Of a stretch of DNA of 42,930 bases, positions 15,589 through 25,345 are shown in pieces; positions within the stretch are counted from its first letter, which is position 1, and the number at the start of each line of letters is the position of its first letter. This DNA comes from an uncultured Duncaniella sp. (GTDB taxonomy: Bacteria > Bacteroidota > Bacteroidia > Bacteroidales > Muribaculaceae): assembly GCA_910577335.1 (NCBI GenBank), contig CAJTMJ010000030.1:1-42930 (forward strand), read 5' to 3'. A model generated the notes under the pieces. It worked only from the letters and a program-made list of their open reading frames with translations. It did no database searches and was not told the origin of the DNA. Both the position numbers and the translations under genes were made by a program.

Positions 15589-17610
15589 TTATTTAAAGAA
15601 GCCGTTGTCCTCGCGGGATGTGACGGCTGGAGGAGTGGCAGAGGCGGCTGAGAGTTCGGTGGGGAGCCATACGGTCATGTTCCCCTCGCCACGGTGCGCC
15701 CACGCATAGTAAGGTATGAGGGTGAGAGTCTTTTCTTCGGCAAGCAGACGTCCGTTTTCGTTGTAGCTGAGAGCCTGAACGGGCATTGTGATCTGATGCA
15801 AGCCTGTGAGCAGGTCGGGACGTTCCACCACGCCAAGCTCAGTCTTGCGGGGTACGAGTATATTGTGGATGTTGAAATCATTGTCACACCACTCGGCGCA
15901 ATACACCAACGGACCTCTTTCTACAGCTATGCGACCACGGTCGTCAGCCACATTCTCATGAGCTTTCACTATGCGGGCAGGCATGTCGAAATGGATATCC
16001 ACCTTGTCGCCCTTCTTCCATTTGCGGTCAACCACGAGATAGCCGTTGCGCAGCTCGCCTGAGACATTCTCTCCATTTACTTTAACGGAATATGCCGGGG
16101 TAGAGTTGTCGGCATAGCTGTAAAGATCGCTCGGAAGCACTGAATTGCGCACCCATCCGGGTATGCGGATATTCATGGCGAATTCTCCGGAGCCTTTAGC
16201 CACGCTGAGGGCTATGTCGCCGTTCCACGGGTAATTGGTTGACTGTTCAATCACCATCGGTCGCTTGTTGACGGTCACTTCCGCACGATTATCCATAAAC
16301 AGATTCACGAAAAGGTCACGGTCACGCACAGCGTAGACATATCCGGGGAGCGAGGGTATGAAGCGGCTGATGTTGCTGGGACAGCAAGCGCAGCCAAACC
16401 ATGCCTGACGGGAATAGTTGCCGGTAGATGCAAGCGGGTTGGGGTAGAAGAATGAACCGCCGTCGAGCGAAACGCCTGATATCAGACCGTTGTAGAGTGT
16501 GCGTTCGAGCACATCGAAATACTTAGAGTCACCGTGGAGGAGGAACAGGCGATAGTTGACATACACATTGCCGATGGCGGCGCAAGTTTCATTATAAGCG
16601 GTGGCGTTGGGAAGCTCGTAGTTGTCGCCAAACGCTTCGCCGGCGTGACGGGCACCGATACCTCCGGTGATGTATATCTTCTTGCTCACTATGTTGTCCC
16701 ATATCCGGTCAACGGCATGGATATATGAGCTGTCGCCTGTGATGGCTGCCACGTCTGCCATGCCGGCATACATGTATGTAGCCCTCACGGCATGACCTAC
16801 AGCTTCGTCCTGCTCAAGCACGGGTTTGTGTGCCTGACTGTAAGAGTCGCGGCGTTCGGTGGTGCCGCGGGCGTCAAGGAAAAATTTTGCCTGATCGAGA
16901 TACTTTTTGTCACCGGTGACAGTGTAGAGTCTGACCAAAGCCATTTCGGCTATCTGGTGTCCCGGCACAAGGCGTTTCTGCCCCTCTCCGTCACCGATAT
17001 TGCGACACACGCAGTCGGCATACCTGATAGCTATATCAAGGAAATTGCGTTTGCCGGTGCTCTGATAGTGAGCCACGGCACCTTCCACCATGTGACCGAG
17101 GTTGTAGAACTCATGCGAGAGTTTTTCGACCCATACCCAGCGTTCGGGACCAGCCCAGTTATGCGGATTGGCAGGATTCATGGTGCGTGATGTGTAGAGG
17201 TAGCCGTCAGGCTCCTGAGCGGCAGCCACTATCTCAAGCACACTGTCTATGTATGCCACTAACTTCTTGTCGGGATAGTTGCTCAGCCTGTAAGAAGCGC
17301 CCTCGATGGTTTTGTAGACATCGGTGTCGTCAAAAGAGAACCCTTCGGGATGATATTCGGGCTTCGGATGCGCCGCCTTCTTGAAGTTTTCATAGCGTCC
17401 GCTCTCCTCGCATTTGCTGAATGCGAGAGGGATGGTCACATCACGGCTTGCGTCAAGACGCTGACCCCAAAAACCACTGTTGACATGCACTGCTGTGAAC
17501 GGCACGGGTGTGATAGGGTAGCCGCTTTGGATTACCGCCTGTTTTTTAGCATCGGCACAGAGCATTGTGAATGCGCACAGCCCGATGAGTGATATGGATC
17601 TAAGTTTCAT
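15589..17610 (-). CDS. GH127 beta-L-arabinofuranosidase
   Basis: 673 residues with a signal peptide (about 1-21), so probably periplasmic. The family (formerly DUF1680) removes beta-L-arabinofuranosyl units. Visible hallmarks are PVPFTAVHVNSGFWGQRLDA (35-54), ITGGIGARHAGEAFG with the likely acid/base Glu325, and the zinc/thiolate set Glu341 and Cys343 (AYNETCAAIGNVY) plus Cys409-Cys410 (CACCPSN), which match Glu338, Cys340, Cys417 and Cys418 of HypBA1. All key residues are there. It follows the double GH43 gene at a 60-base distance and shares its promoter. Beta-L-arabinofuranosides occur in extensin, in rhamnogalacturonan II and, according to AGP loci, in arabinogalactan proteins. Confidence 0.92.
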   Translation of the reverse strand: MKLRSISLIGLCAFTMLCADAKKQAVIQSGYPITPVPFTAVHVNSGFWGQRLDASRDVTIPLAFSKCEESGRYENFKKAAHPKPEYHPEGFSFDDTDVYKTIEGASYRLSNYPDKKLVAYIDSVLEIVAAAQEPDGYLYTSRTMNPANPHNWAGPERWVWVEKLSHEFYNLGHMVEGAVAHYQSTGKRNFLDIAIRYADCVCRNIGDGEGQKRLVPGHQIAEMALVRLYTVTGDKKYLDQAKFFLDARGTTERRDSYSQAHKPVLEQDEAVGHAVRATYMYAGMADVAAITGDSSYIHAVDRIWDNIVSKKIYITGGIGARHAGEAFGDNYELPNATAYNETCAAIGNVYVNYRLFLLHGDSKYFDVLERTLYNGLISGVSLDGGSFFYPNPLASTGNYSRQAWFGCACCPSNISRFIPSLPGYVYAVRDRDLFVNLFMDNRAEVTVNKRPMVIEQSTNYPWNGDIALSVAKGSGEFAMNIRIPGWVRNSVLPSDLYSYADNSTPAYSVKVNGENVSGELRNGYLVVDRKWKKGDKVDIHFDMPARIVKAHENVADDRGRIAVERGPLVYCAEWCDNDFNIHNILVPRKTELGVVERPDLLTGLHQITMPVQALSYNENGRLLAEEKTLTLIPYYAWAHRGEGNMTVWLPTELSAASATPPAVTSREDNGFFK

Positions 17611-17652
17611 TGTTATTGTAATTTAAAGGAGGTGTTTTGCAGCGTCGGGAAA

Positions 17653-17670
17653 GATGCAATGTATTGCATC
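17653..17670. repeat. Perfect palindrome after the double GH43 gene
   Basis: GATGCAAT-GT-ATTGCATC, 8-bp arms with a 2-base centre, lies directly against the stop codon of the double GH43 gene (17671-17673, - strand). It has no T tract. It could be a processing or stabilising hairpin or a protein-binding site. Confidence 0.5.
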
Positions 17671-19578
17671 CTACAGGGTGGGTGTTACCGGTTTGATGGT
17701 GCCGTCAGGGTTGAATTCCATGCGGTCAATGCATACTTCACGGTGTATGCCGGGCTTCTTGTCTTTCTCTATGAAATTTTTGTTGATACGGTGGTACACT
17801 ATGCGCCATTCATCAGTCCCCGGGATGTTGATCACCGAGTTGTGGGCGGTCCCGTAGATCTCCTTTTCAGGATTCTGCATCAGTATGTTGCAGGGGTCGG
17901 CTACTTTTATGTCGCCAAGAGGGGAGTCGGACGTGCCGTAAGCTACATGATAGTTGGGCGAGCCGGTATCATCGACCGACCAAAGGAAGTAATAGATGCC
18001 GTTGCGATAGAACACGTATGGAGCCTCACGATAAGCGTAGGTCTGCAGGGTTCCACCCTTGGGTGTCATTACCTTCACAGTCTCTTCCTTGATGGAAAGC
18101 AGGTCGTCGTTTAGCTCAGCGCCTGCCATGTAACCGTTGCCCCAGTAGAGATAGTATTTCCCTGACACGGGGTCTTGGAACACATCAACGTCGATCTGCT
18201 GACCTCTTCCCGCCGGCGATTCCTTGACTATCGGATGACCTATTTCAAAGAATGGACCTGCTGGGTCGTCAGCCACAGCCACGCCTATCTGTTTTTTGTT
18301 TGCCGCGGGGGAATGTGCGCTGAAATAGAAATAATATTTGTAGCCGTTGCCCTCTTTGCGCTCGATTATAGCGGGCGCCCATGCGTTGCCGTTAGCCCAC
18401 GGCACCTGAGAGCTTTTCACGTCGAGCATTATACCCTCAGAGGTCCAGTCGGTCAGATTGGGCGATGAGAACACGGTGAAATAGTGTCCTCCCCAGCCGG
18501 GAGTGCCGTCAGTGGTGGAGTAGATGTAGTATTTGCCGGTCTTGTTGGAGTAGAGTATCTCGGGGTCGGCGTGTAGGTCGGGCAGTATGGGGTTGTGGTA
18601 GTTGTCTAAAGCGGAGTATTCCACGCTTGCGCCGGCAGCCGAAGCGGGTATCTTGCGTATGGTGCCGTCAGCGTTATAATAGAGCGGTTCGGCAATCACG
18701 GAGCGCGAACCGCTGCCACCGCCAAGTCCGCCGATATGCGAGAAGAAGTATGAACGTCCCTTGAAGTCCACGATGGCGGGATGGGTGGTGTTGCTGTTGC
18801 CGGCTATCTCCGAGATGATGCCTTTGTACTCCCACGGACCGGTTATGCTGTCGCTCATGGCGTAAGCTATTTTCTCGGGCCACTGTGCGGCGTAAGTGAG
18901 GTAATATTTCCCGTTATGCTTATGCATGTAGGGGGCTTCTGTGAAGTCTTTGAGGTTGACAGGGTGGATTTCGCCGTCAATCTCTATCATATTCTTTTTG
19001 AGTTTGGCGTAATAGCACTGCTTGTTGCCCCAGAATATGTAAGGCTGCCCGTCGTCATCGATGAAAACCACCGGGTCGATGCATACCCAGCTGTGGGTTG
19101 CGCCCTTGCAGTCATCTTTGGTGAGAAGCGGTTTGCCGAGCACATCCTTGTAGGGACCTTCGGGACGGTCCGACACAGACACACCGATGCCACACCAGTT
19201 GGTGGAGGTATAGAAGTAATATTTGCCGTCGGGACCCTTTATGGGGTGTCCGGCATACGACACATGAGCATCATTCCATTTGAAATCGTCAGCGTGGATG
19301 GGTATTGGGTACTCAGTCCAGTTTATCATGTCGGTGGTTGAGAACACACACCAGTTAGGCATGTGGTATCCCTCCTTGTTTCCGGGTTCGTCGCATCCGG
19401 TAAACATCCAAAGAGTGTCGCCAAGCACCATAATGGCAGGGTCGGCGGTATGTTTATAATTGATCAACGGATTGCCGGTGTATTTGAACTCATGACGGGA
19501 ATTACCCTCGTCGGCTATGGCAGCCACAGGTAGCATTAATGCTCCCATAAGTATTGCGCCTGTTAGAATTGACCTCAT
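17671..19578 (-). CDS. Tandem GH43-GH43 glycosidase
   Basis: 635 residues with a signal peptide (1-22) followed by two GH43 five-blade propellers. The first (about 30-320) has the base in TADPAIM (Asp46), the pKa-modulating Asp168 (CIDPV) and the acid Glu214 (TEAPY). The second (about 325-635) has Asp338 (ADPEI), Asp463/465 (IDVDVF) and Glu518 (REAPY). Both triads look complete, so both domains should be active, probably on alpha-L-arabinofuranosides or beta-xylosides/galactosides. GH43 enzymes usually carry one catalytic domain of about 300 residues. The gene has its own promoter behind the susD terminator and begins an operon with GH127. Confidence 0.9.
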   Translation of the reverse strand: MRSILTGAILMGALMLPVAAIADEGNSRHEFKYTGNPLINYKHTADPAIMVLGDTLWMFTGCDEPGNKEGYHMPNWCVFSTTDMINWTEYPIPIHADDFKWNDAHVSYAGHPIKGPDGKYYFYTSTNWCGIGVSVSDRPEGPYKDVLGKPLLTKDDCKGATHSWVCIDPVVFIDDDGQPYIFWGNKQCYYAKLKKNMIEIDGEIHPVNLKDFTEAPYMHKHNGKYYLTYAAQWPEKIAYAMSDSITGPWEYKGIISEIAGNSNTTHPAIVDFKGRSYFFSHIGGLGGGSGSRSVIAEPLYYNADGTIRKIPASAAGASVEYSALDNYHNPILPDLHADPEILYSNKTGKYYIYSTTDGTPGWGGHYFTVFSSPNLTDWTSEGIMLDVKSSQVPWANGNAWAPAIIERKEGNGYKYYFYFSAHSPAANKKQIGVAVADDPAGPFFEIGHPIVKESPAGRGQQIDVDVFQDPVSGKYYLYWGNGYMAGAELNDDLLSIKEETVKVMTPKGGTLQTYAYREAPYVFYRNGIYYFLWSVDDTGSPNYHVAYGTSDSPLGDIKVADPCNILMQNPEKEIYGTAHNSVINIPGTDEWRIVYHRINKNFIEKDKKPGIHREVCIDRMEFNPDGTIKPVTPTL

Positions 19579-19624
19579 GGATGAATGTTATAAGGTGGTT
19601 TATAAGATTGGTATTCGATATATG

Positions 19625-19656
19625 CAAATGTAGATAAAATAACGGAGTATGCCAAA
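19625..19656 (-). promoter_or_regulatory. Consensus promoter of the GH43-GH127 operon
   Basis: Read on the - strand: TTTG (19653-19656), a 20-base spacer and TACATTTG (19625-19632), an exact fit to the Bacteroidota consensus. The -33 element lies partly in the loop of the susD terminator. The expected transcript start is near 19620, about 40 bases before the start codon. Confidence 0.7.
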
Positions 19657-19681
19657 TAAGAATGGCATACTCCGTTATTTT
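19636..19681 (-). terminator. Terminator after susD (works in both directions)
   Basis: A perfect 19-bp stem (AAATAACGGAGTATGCCA paired with its complement, 19636-19654 with 19663-19681) and an 8-base loop, AT-rich at both ends so that either strand ends in a T stretch. It lies 28 bases after the susD stop and would reduce read-through into the glycosidase genes. Confidence 0.9.
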
Positions 19682-19709
19682 TATGAATCTAAATGTTCAA
19701 ATCAGGATA

Positions 19710-21722
19710 TTAATCTTTGTTTTCGTCAGCAACAGCATCTTCCCAGTTTGTAAACATGGGGATTGAATCATCGTAGCCGTCATAACCGTAGTTCTGGCGA
19801 AGTTTGCCACCTGTGTTGGCTGTAATAACCTTATTAGGTACGGGCCAGAAGAGGTTGCGCTTGTCAACACGGTAGTTAAGCTTTTTGCTTGATGTGATTA
19901 CACCACGATTGAAGATGTTGTAGTGGAGACAACGTTGGTACCAGTAGCTACCACCGTTGGGATCGGTACCCTGCTGCTTGTCCCAAGTGTTGATGTCGTA
20001 AGTGTTGCCCCATTCGTCAGGCTGACCGCTGCGAGCGAGCGCCCAAGAGATACGGGTCAACTCAGGCTGACGCCATTCTTCCATGTAGAGTTCACGACCG
20101 CGCTCATCAGCGATATCACCGATGGTAACAGTGGTAAACATCTTTTTGGCATTGGCACGGGCACGAACCACATTCACATCCTGTGCTGCACCAGCGGCAT
20201 TTCCCTGATAGAATTTAGCTTCGGCACGGAGCAGGTAAGTTTCCGCAAGGCGGAAGATATACATATTGCCGTTTGAGCAAGTAGATCCCTTTGTAGCACC
20301 GTTGAACTGATTAGCCCAGATATTGTCCTCAGCTGACTGGTCGAGGATGTACATTTTGTACAATGGGATAGGATACCATGAACGGATGGTGTCGCCGCAG
20401 AGGAGCTGACCGGCATGTACGATAGTTTCGCCCTTATCGTTGACATAATCTTCAGTGGCGTAGAGTTGCATGTTCTTGCCGTAATATTTGGAGTTTTTGC
20501 GGTTGTATTTGAGGTCTTCCATTTCAACCCAGTTACCGATTGAGCGGTTGTGACGCATATCCTGAGTATCCTCTTCTCCGTCATACCACCACATGTACTT
20601 ATTAAAGTAGTAAGATGTACGGAAGCAACCGATACCACGACCAAGCACACGGAGCCAGTCGAGATTTGCTGAATAGTTGCCATCGCCACGTGACCAGTTA
20701 GTAGTAGGAGAACCTACACCGTCAGGTGAGATAATCACACCGTTTGACCAGTGAACACCAAGTGCACGCATGGTGAGATACTGGGTGAAGTTCTGGTCGT
20801 GATAGTTGAGGATTGGGAGGATAGTCTCGGTATTGGCTGCGTCAACAATGTTTTGACCTCTGTGAAGATCCCACATTACGTTACGTTCGACTTTCCATGT
20901 CTCGGGATTGCCGGAAGGTACGTTAGTGCCGAAAGGTTGCTGCATGAGGGCGAGACCATGATTATTGATAAGGTCGGTAGCCATATCCTCAGCTTTCTTG
21001 AATTCACCTATTGCAAGATAGCATTTGATGAGAAGCTGCATACATGCTTCTTGGTTTACAGTCCCCCAATAAGGTGTATCTTTTTGTGCTGGTACATGCT
21101 CTACAGCAAATTCGAGGTCATGTACAAGCATTTTGAAGATAGCTTCTTTGCTTGTTGAGGTATAGTTCTGCTTCGGTTTTTCGATAATCTTTGAAATCAA
21201 AGGTATGTCGCCGAAGAGGAGAACCATGTGATAATATTTATATGCACGGTGGAAATATGCACGACCCTTATAGGTGTCACGTGTTTTTTCATCAAGACCG
21301 GGCACACGATCAACGTATGTAAGGATGGTGTTGGCATATTTGATACCATTATTTGCCTCATCATAGAATCGAATCATAGCATTACCGTCACCACCACCCT
21401 GCATACCGGAAGTAGGGGTAATCATGGCTGCAAAATCATCCATCGGAGTTCCGGCGTCGGTTTTTCCATACAGACCCATATCGGTCATAAAGTAAACTGA
21501 TGCGATAGGAAGCACATTACCATTACCATCCATAAGCATATCCTTATAGCTACGGTCGCAACGAGCCATTGCTGACTGCAAACCGGCTTCGGTGGCGTAA
21601 GTCGATTCGGGCGAGAAGAATGACTGAGGATCCGGATCAAGGAAATTGTCCTTACAGCCGGTGAGCATTGCAACGGCTGCGAGCCCCATCACACATCTGC
21701 TATATATATTAAAAAGTTTCAT
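19710..21722 (-). CDS. susD: SusD-like glycan-binding lipoprotein
   Basis: 670 residues, in the upper range for SusD/RagB proteins. The signal ends in AVAMLTGC with Cys23 as lipidation site, so it is anchored at the outer membrane and lies on the cell surface over the SusC pore. KDNFLDPDPQSFFSPESTY is the typical N-terminal SusD segment, and RAYFHRAYKYYHMVLLFGDIP (about 153-173) and FRLAETYLLRAEAKFYQGN (about 509-527) are the conserved TPR-like helices. With SusC it captures and imports oligosaccharides. It lies 25 bases downstream of susC in the same operon and is followed by a terminator. Confidence 0.96.
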   Translation of the reverse strand: MKLFNIYSRCVMGLAAVAMLTGCKDNFLDPDPQSFFSPESTYATEAGLQSAMARCDRSYKDMLMDGNGNVLPIASVYFMTDMGLYGKTDAGTPMDDFAAMITPTSGMQGGGDGNAMIRFYDEANNGIKYANTILTYVDRVPGLDEKTRDTYKGRAYFHRAYKYYHMVLLFGDIPLISKIIEKPKQNYTSTSKEAIFKMLVHDLEFAVEHVPAQKDTPYWGTVNQEACMQLLIKCYLAIGEFKKAEDMATDLINNHGLALMQQPFGTNVPSGNPETWKVERNVMWDLHRGQNIVDAANTETILPILNYHDQNFTQYLTMRALGVHWSNGVIISPDGVGSPTTNWSRGDGNYSANLDWLRVLGRGIGCFRTSYYFNKYMWWYDGEEDTQDMRHNRSIGNWVEMEDLKYNRKNSKYYGKNMQLYATEDYVNDKGETIVHAGQLLCGDTIRSWYPIPLYKMYILDQSAEDNIWANQFNGATKGSTCSNGNMYIFRLAETYLLRAEAKFYQGNAAGAAQDVNVVRARANAKKMFTTVTIGDIADERGRELYMEEWRQPELTRISWALARSGQPDEWGNTYDINTWDKQQGTDPNGGSYWYQRCLHYNIFNRGVITSSKKLNYRVDKRNLFWPVPNKVITANTGGKLRQNYGYDGYDDSIPMFTNWEDAVADENKD

Positions 21723-21747
21723 GATTTGTGATATTAAGATTGAGTTA

Positions 21748-24700
21748 TTAGAGGATTACATTAAGACCGAAGTTGAAAGTGCGGTTTGAAAGACCTCCGG
21801 TTTCGGGGTCGCCATACTTCCACTGGTTAGAATGGAATGTACATACATTGTTGCAGCTTGCGGTAACACGTATACGTTCAACTTGGAACTGGCGAGTCAA
21901 AGACTGAGGAATTGTGTAACCGAGAGTTATGTTGTCGAGACGTACGAAACTGCGGTTAATAAGTTTGCCTACACCACCTCTAAGTTTTTCAGGACCTTGT
22001 GCTTGCAGACGGCAGAAGTCATTGGTAGGATTATCAGGTGTCCAATATTCCTTATCCGGGAGATTGAAACCGTTAATCATCTGAGAACCGCCGTTATCAT
22101 CATTCATCCAACGACCATCAAGGCTCTTATGTCCCATGTAAGAATAGAGTGAGAATGAGAATGTAAAGTTTTTCCAAAGAGTGAAGTCATTGCGCAGTGA
22201 CCAGTATATCGGCGGGATAGTGGTGCCGAGATATACCTTGTCGTTATCATTGTAAATTGGAGTTCCGTCTACATCATCCTCAGTGTAGAGATTGAGAATT
22301 TTTGGGTCACCGGGAACCTGACCGTATTTGGCGGCTTCAGCTATATCCTCAGGTGTATTCTGCCATACGCCGTCAGCTTTATAGTCCCATATTTCACCAA
22401 TTGGTTTTCCGATATACCATTTGTTGGAAGTATCGCTCGGTTCTTTGCCGTTTTCATCTTTGTTGCCGTAGATATGCTTGATACAGCTCTTGTTGTAAGA
22501 GAAAGCGAAAGCTGATGACCACTGGAAGTTTTCGATGTCGATATTAACAGAGTTGAGGGCAATTTCAAAACCTTTGTTGGTCACTTCACCGAGGTTAGCC
22601 ATGATAGAGCCGAATCCGGAGAATGACGGGAGACGCTGGTTCATGATCATATCCTTGGTTGACTTGGAGTAGATATCGATGTTACCGGTGAGACGTGAAT
22701 TGAATACTGAGAAGTCAAGACCGTAGTTCCATGCTTCTGTGCGTTCCCAACGGAGGTCGGGAGCACCGAGGCGGTTCATTGAAAGTGCGTTTACGATAGT
22801 TGAAGTACCGTTCTGGTAATAGACCATCGAACCATCGTTTTGGAGGTTAGCGAGCACCTTATATACATTGTTGGGATCACTCTTAAGGTCAGCAAATTCG
22901 CGGTTACCATTAGTACCCCAAGATACACGAAGCTTAGCGTTGTCAAGCCATGAGCGGGTTGATTCCATGAATTTTTCGTCAGAGAAGTTCCAACCGAGAC
23001 CTACTGAACCGAAGTTACCCCACTTGTTGTTCTGACCGAAGCCAGAGAAACCGTCACGACGGAAAGAACCGGTGATAAGATACTTGTTGTCGTAGCTATA
23101 GAATGCACGTCCGAGGTAAGAAGTTGCTGTGTAGTGTACATCTTTGGTACGGAAGTTACTCTGTTCCTTATTAGCACCTTCGGTATAGTGGAAACCAAGC
23201 ACATCGGTAGGCTGGATGTTGCGAGCTTCGATACGGTCTTGCCAGTACTTGTGATCCTCAGCTTCCTGAACAAGAGTTACCGTCACATGGTGAACATCGA
23301 GGAAAGTGCGATCCCATGTAAGAGTGTTGTTAAGGTTCCAGTCGAAAGTTTTAACATTTTCACGGTTCACACCTTGACTTGCTGCGCTTGTGTTTGGTTT
23401 ATCAGCTGCCATCCAATAGCGGTCATGGAACCATTGATAACGAGGGGCGATGTTAAATGTGTAGGTAAAACCTGCTGGGAGGTTTACCTTTACATTGAAG
23501 ATAGAGTTGATGGTAGTGTAACCTTTATCAAGGTCATAATATTGACGGTCGAAATAGTAGTTATATCCACCGTTTGTGGATGCACCAGACATAGGATACT
23601 GTTCATACTTACCCTCGGCATTGCGAAGAGATGCGTATGGAGAGTTGCGGAGCATGTTGGCGTCCCAATAGTTTGAACCGAGGTTCACGGAAATGTCACC
23701 GTCTGAACGGTTCTGGAAGTTGGCATTTGCGCCGAATTCCAACCAAGGTGTAATCTTGGTGTGGATTTTCATGTTAGCACGGAAAGCCTCATATTCAGTA
23801 CCCTGCACAGTACCTTCATTCTTCATATAACCTGCGGAAACGTAATAGTTTACATTCTCGGTGGCACCTGATACAGATGCGTTGTAGTCTTGCTTTACAC
23901 CTGTACGGAAAGTCAGGTCATTCCAATCTGTAGTTATGCCATCGATGAAGTTTTGCATTGCGATAGGAGAGTTGTACAATTGTAGGCGGCGACCCCAAAG
24001 ACCCATTGCGGATTCTCCATTACCCATGACGAATTCACCGGAATTAGCCCATGAGTTTTGGTCGGCAACTTTGCGTGGGTCGTCATAATATCCTTTAGGA
24101 TGAGCATCAGTGTTTACGTTGTAATAACCATAAAGACCATCTGCACCCTTACCATAAGTATACATCATCTTATTCCAATCGGCAAGATGTTGCACATAAC
24201 CGTCAGCTCCGTAAAAATCGTTATAATGAGCCTTGTTGCTTACACCTACATTGGCTGTAAGAGTTATGGTCGGTTTCCCTTCCTTACCTTTTTTAGTGGT
24301 GATGATGATGACACCGGCAGCGGCGCGAGCACCGTAGATAGCTGCTGAAGAAGCATCCTTAAGTACGTCGATTTGGGCGATGTCGTCAGGATTGATTTCG
24401 GAAAGCTCACCATAGAAAGCCATGCCGTCAAGCACAATCATAGGAGCAGCGTCAGTTCCAAGTGAGTTCTGACCACGGAGACGGATTGAAGCGCCTTGTC
24501 CTTTTGCTGAAGAGTCGTAGCCTATCTGAAGACCCGGCACACCACGTAGTACATCCTGAACTGAACCCGGGTTCTGGTCGGCTATCTTGTCGGGATTAAC
24601 CTGAACCACAGCACCGGTCAAGTCTTTTTTGCGGGCTGTACCGTAACCGATTACCACGACATCCTCAAGCATTTGGGTATCCTCTACGAGGACAACTTTG

Positions 24701-24975
24701 ATGTCATTCTGGCCGGTAACAGGAATTTCTTGGGGTTTGTAACCGATGTAACTGATGGAAATCACATCACCGTTTTTGACTTTGAGGGCAAAATTACCGT
24801 CAATGTCAGTGGCGACACCGTTGGTGGTGCCTTTAACGAGCACTGAAGCGCCGGTGAGAGGCTCTCCGGTGCTGTCTTCAACTACGCCCCGAAGAGTATA
24901 ACTGTCTTGGGCGCTAAGGCTTACTGTACCTATTATAAAGGCAAGCAGCCACATTAGGAACCGATGTTTTTTCAT
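21748..24975 (-). CDS. susC: SusC-like TonB-dependent outer membrane transporter
   Basis: 1075 residues. Signal peptide 1-22 (ending SLSAQ), a carboxypeptidase-regulatory-like domain (about 26-105, LRGVVEDSTGEPLTGASVLV), the VVVIGYGTARKKDLTGAVV TonB-box/plug start (about 106-124), a plug domain with QDVLRGVPGLQI and LKDASSAAIYGARAAAGVII, and a beta-barrel to the end (last residues TFNFGLNVIL). There is no N-terminal STN domain, so it should not signal to an anti-sigma factor; regulation instead comes from the divergent hybrid two-component gene. It imports oligosaccharides together with SusD using TonB energy. Confidence 0.97.
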   Translation of the reverse strand: MKKHRFLMWLLAFIIGTVSLSAQDSYTLRGVVEDSTGEPLTGASVLVKGTTNGVATDIDGNFALKVKNGDVISISYIGYKPQEIPVTGQNDIKVVLVEDTQMLEDVVVIGYGTARKKDLTGAVVQVNPDKIADQNPGSVQDVLRGVPGLQIGYDSSAKGQGASIRLRGQNSLGTDAAPMIVLDGMAFYGELSEINPDDIAQIDVLKDASSAAIYGARAAAGVIIITTKKGKEGKPTITLTANVGVSNKAHYNDFYGADGYVQHLADWNKMMYTYGKGADGLYGYYNVNTDAHPKGYYDDPRKVADQNSWANSGEFVMGNGESAMGLWGRRLQLYNSPIAMQNFIDGITTDWNDLTFRTGVKQDYNASVSGATENVNYYVSAGYMKNEGTVQGTEYEAFRANMKIHTKITPWLEFGANANFQNRSDGDISVNLGSNYWDANMLRNSPYASLRNAEGKYEQYPMSGASTNGGYNYYFDRQYYDLDKGYTTINSIFNVKVNLPAGFTYTFNIAPRYQWFHDRYWMAADKPNTSAASQGVNRENVKTFDWNLNNTLTWDRTFLDVHHVTVTLVQEAEDHKYWQDRIEARNIQPTDVLGFHYTEGANKEQSNFRTKDVHYTATSYLGRAFYSYDNKYLITGSFRRDGFSGFGQNNKWGNFGSVGLGWNFSDEKFMESTRSWLDNAKLRVSWGTNGNREFADLKSDPNNVYKVLANLQNDGSMVYYQNGTSTIVNALSMNRLGAPDLRWERTEAWNYGLDFSVFNSRLTGNIDIYSKSTKDMIMNQRLPSFSGFGSIMANLGEVTNKGFEIALNSVNIDIENFQWSSAFAFSYNKSCIKHIYGNKDENGKEPSDTSNKWYIGKPIGEIWDYKADGVWQNTPEDIAEAAKYGQVPGDPKILNLYTEDDVDGTPIYNDNDKVYLGTTIPPIYWSLRNDFTLWKNFTFSFSLYSYMGHKSLDGRWMNDDNGGSQMINGFNLPDKEYWTPDNPTNDFCRLQAQGPEKLRGGVGKLINRSFVRLDNITLGYTIPQSLTRQFQVERIRVTASCNNVCTFHSNQWKYGDPETGGLSNRTFNFGLNVIL

Positions 24976-25139
24976 TGGTAATTACTTATTTGGTTGTTTT
25001 CATGATGAATTCAAAAAAAGTGAACTTTAAAACAATCTTTTTTACCTTTTACTCACGTATCTATTGTGTGTAAAACCTAAAATAAAAACCTCAATTCATC
25101 TAACCTTAAATCTATATACGCTTCTTGATTATTACGCTG

Positions 25140-25171
25140 CAAAATTACAATAAGATGTGACTGGGGTGTGT
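25140..25171 (-). promoter_or_regulatory. Probable activator-dependent susC promoter
   Basis: On the - strand, TAATTTTG (25140-25147) fits the -7 element TAnnTTTG. At the -33 distance (about 25167-25170) the bases are CACA instead of TTTG. A good -7 with a poor -33 and a direct repeat immediately upstream is what an activator-dependent promoter would look like. The predicted leader is about 155 bases. Confidence 0.5.
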
Positions 25172-25207
25172 GCTGAAATCGTTCTAAAATGAGCTGAAAT
25201 CATTCAA
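25172..25207. promoter_or_regulatory. Direct-repeat operator candidate for the hybrid two-component regulator
   Basis: GCTGAAATCGTTCTA (25172-25186) and GCTGAAATCATTCAA (25193-25207) match at 13 of 15 positions with a 21-base period, two helical turns. A partial inverted copy (GAACGATT, 25220-25227) follows. AraC-type DNA-binding domains of hybrid two-component regulators bind such direct repeats, and this one abuts the susC -33 region. Confidence 0.55.
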
Positions 25208-25254
25208 TGATGTTGTTGTGAACGATTAGGAATACACTCTAAGTGATTAAGACT

Positions 25255-25285
25255 ATTGCATTTCGGCGATAATGTATTATATTTG
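25255..25285 (+). promoter_or_regulatory. Promoter of the hybrid two-component regulator gene
   Basis: ATTG (25255-25258, one mismatch to TTTG), a 19-base spacer and TATATTTG (25278-25285) match the Bacteroidota consensus. The ATG at 25346 is 60 bases downstream. Confidence 0.6.
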
Positions 25286-25345
25286 CAAATACAAAATCAC
25301 CCACCTTTTATTTAATACATTCATCACGTAAACAGGGCGTGTGCC

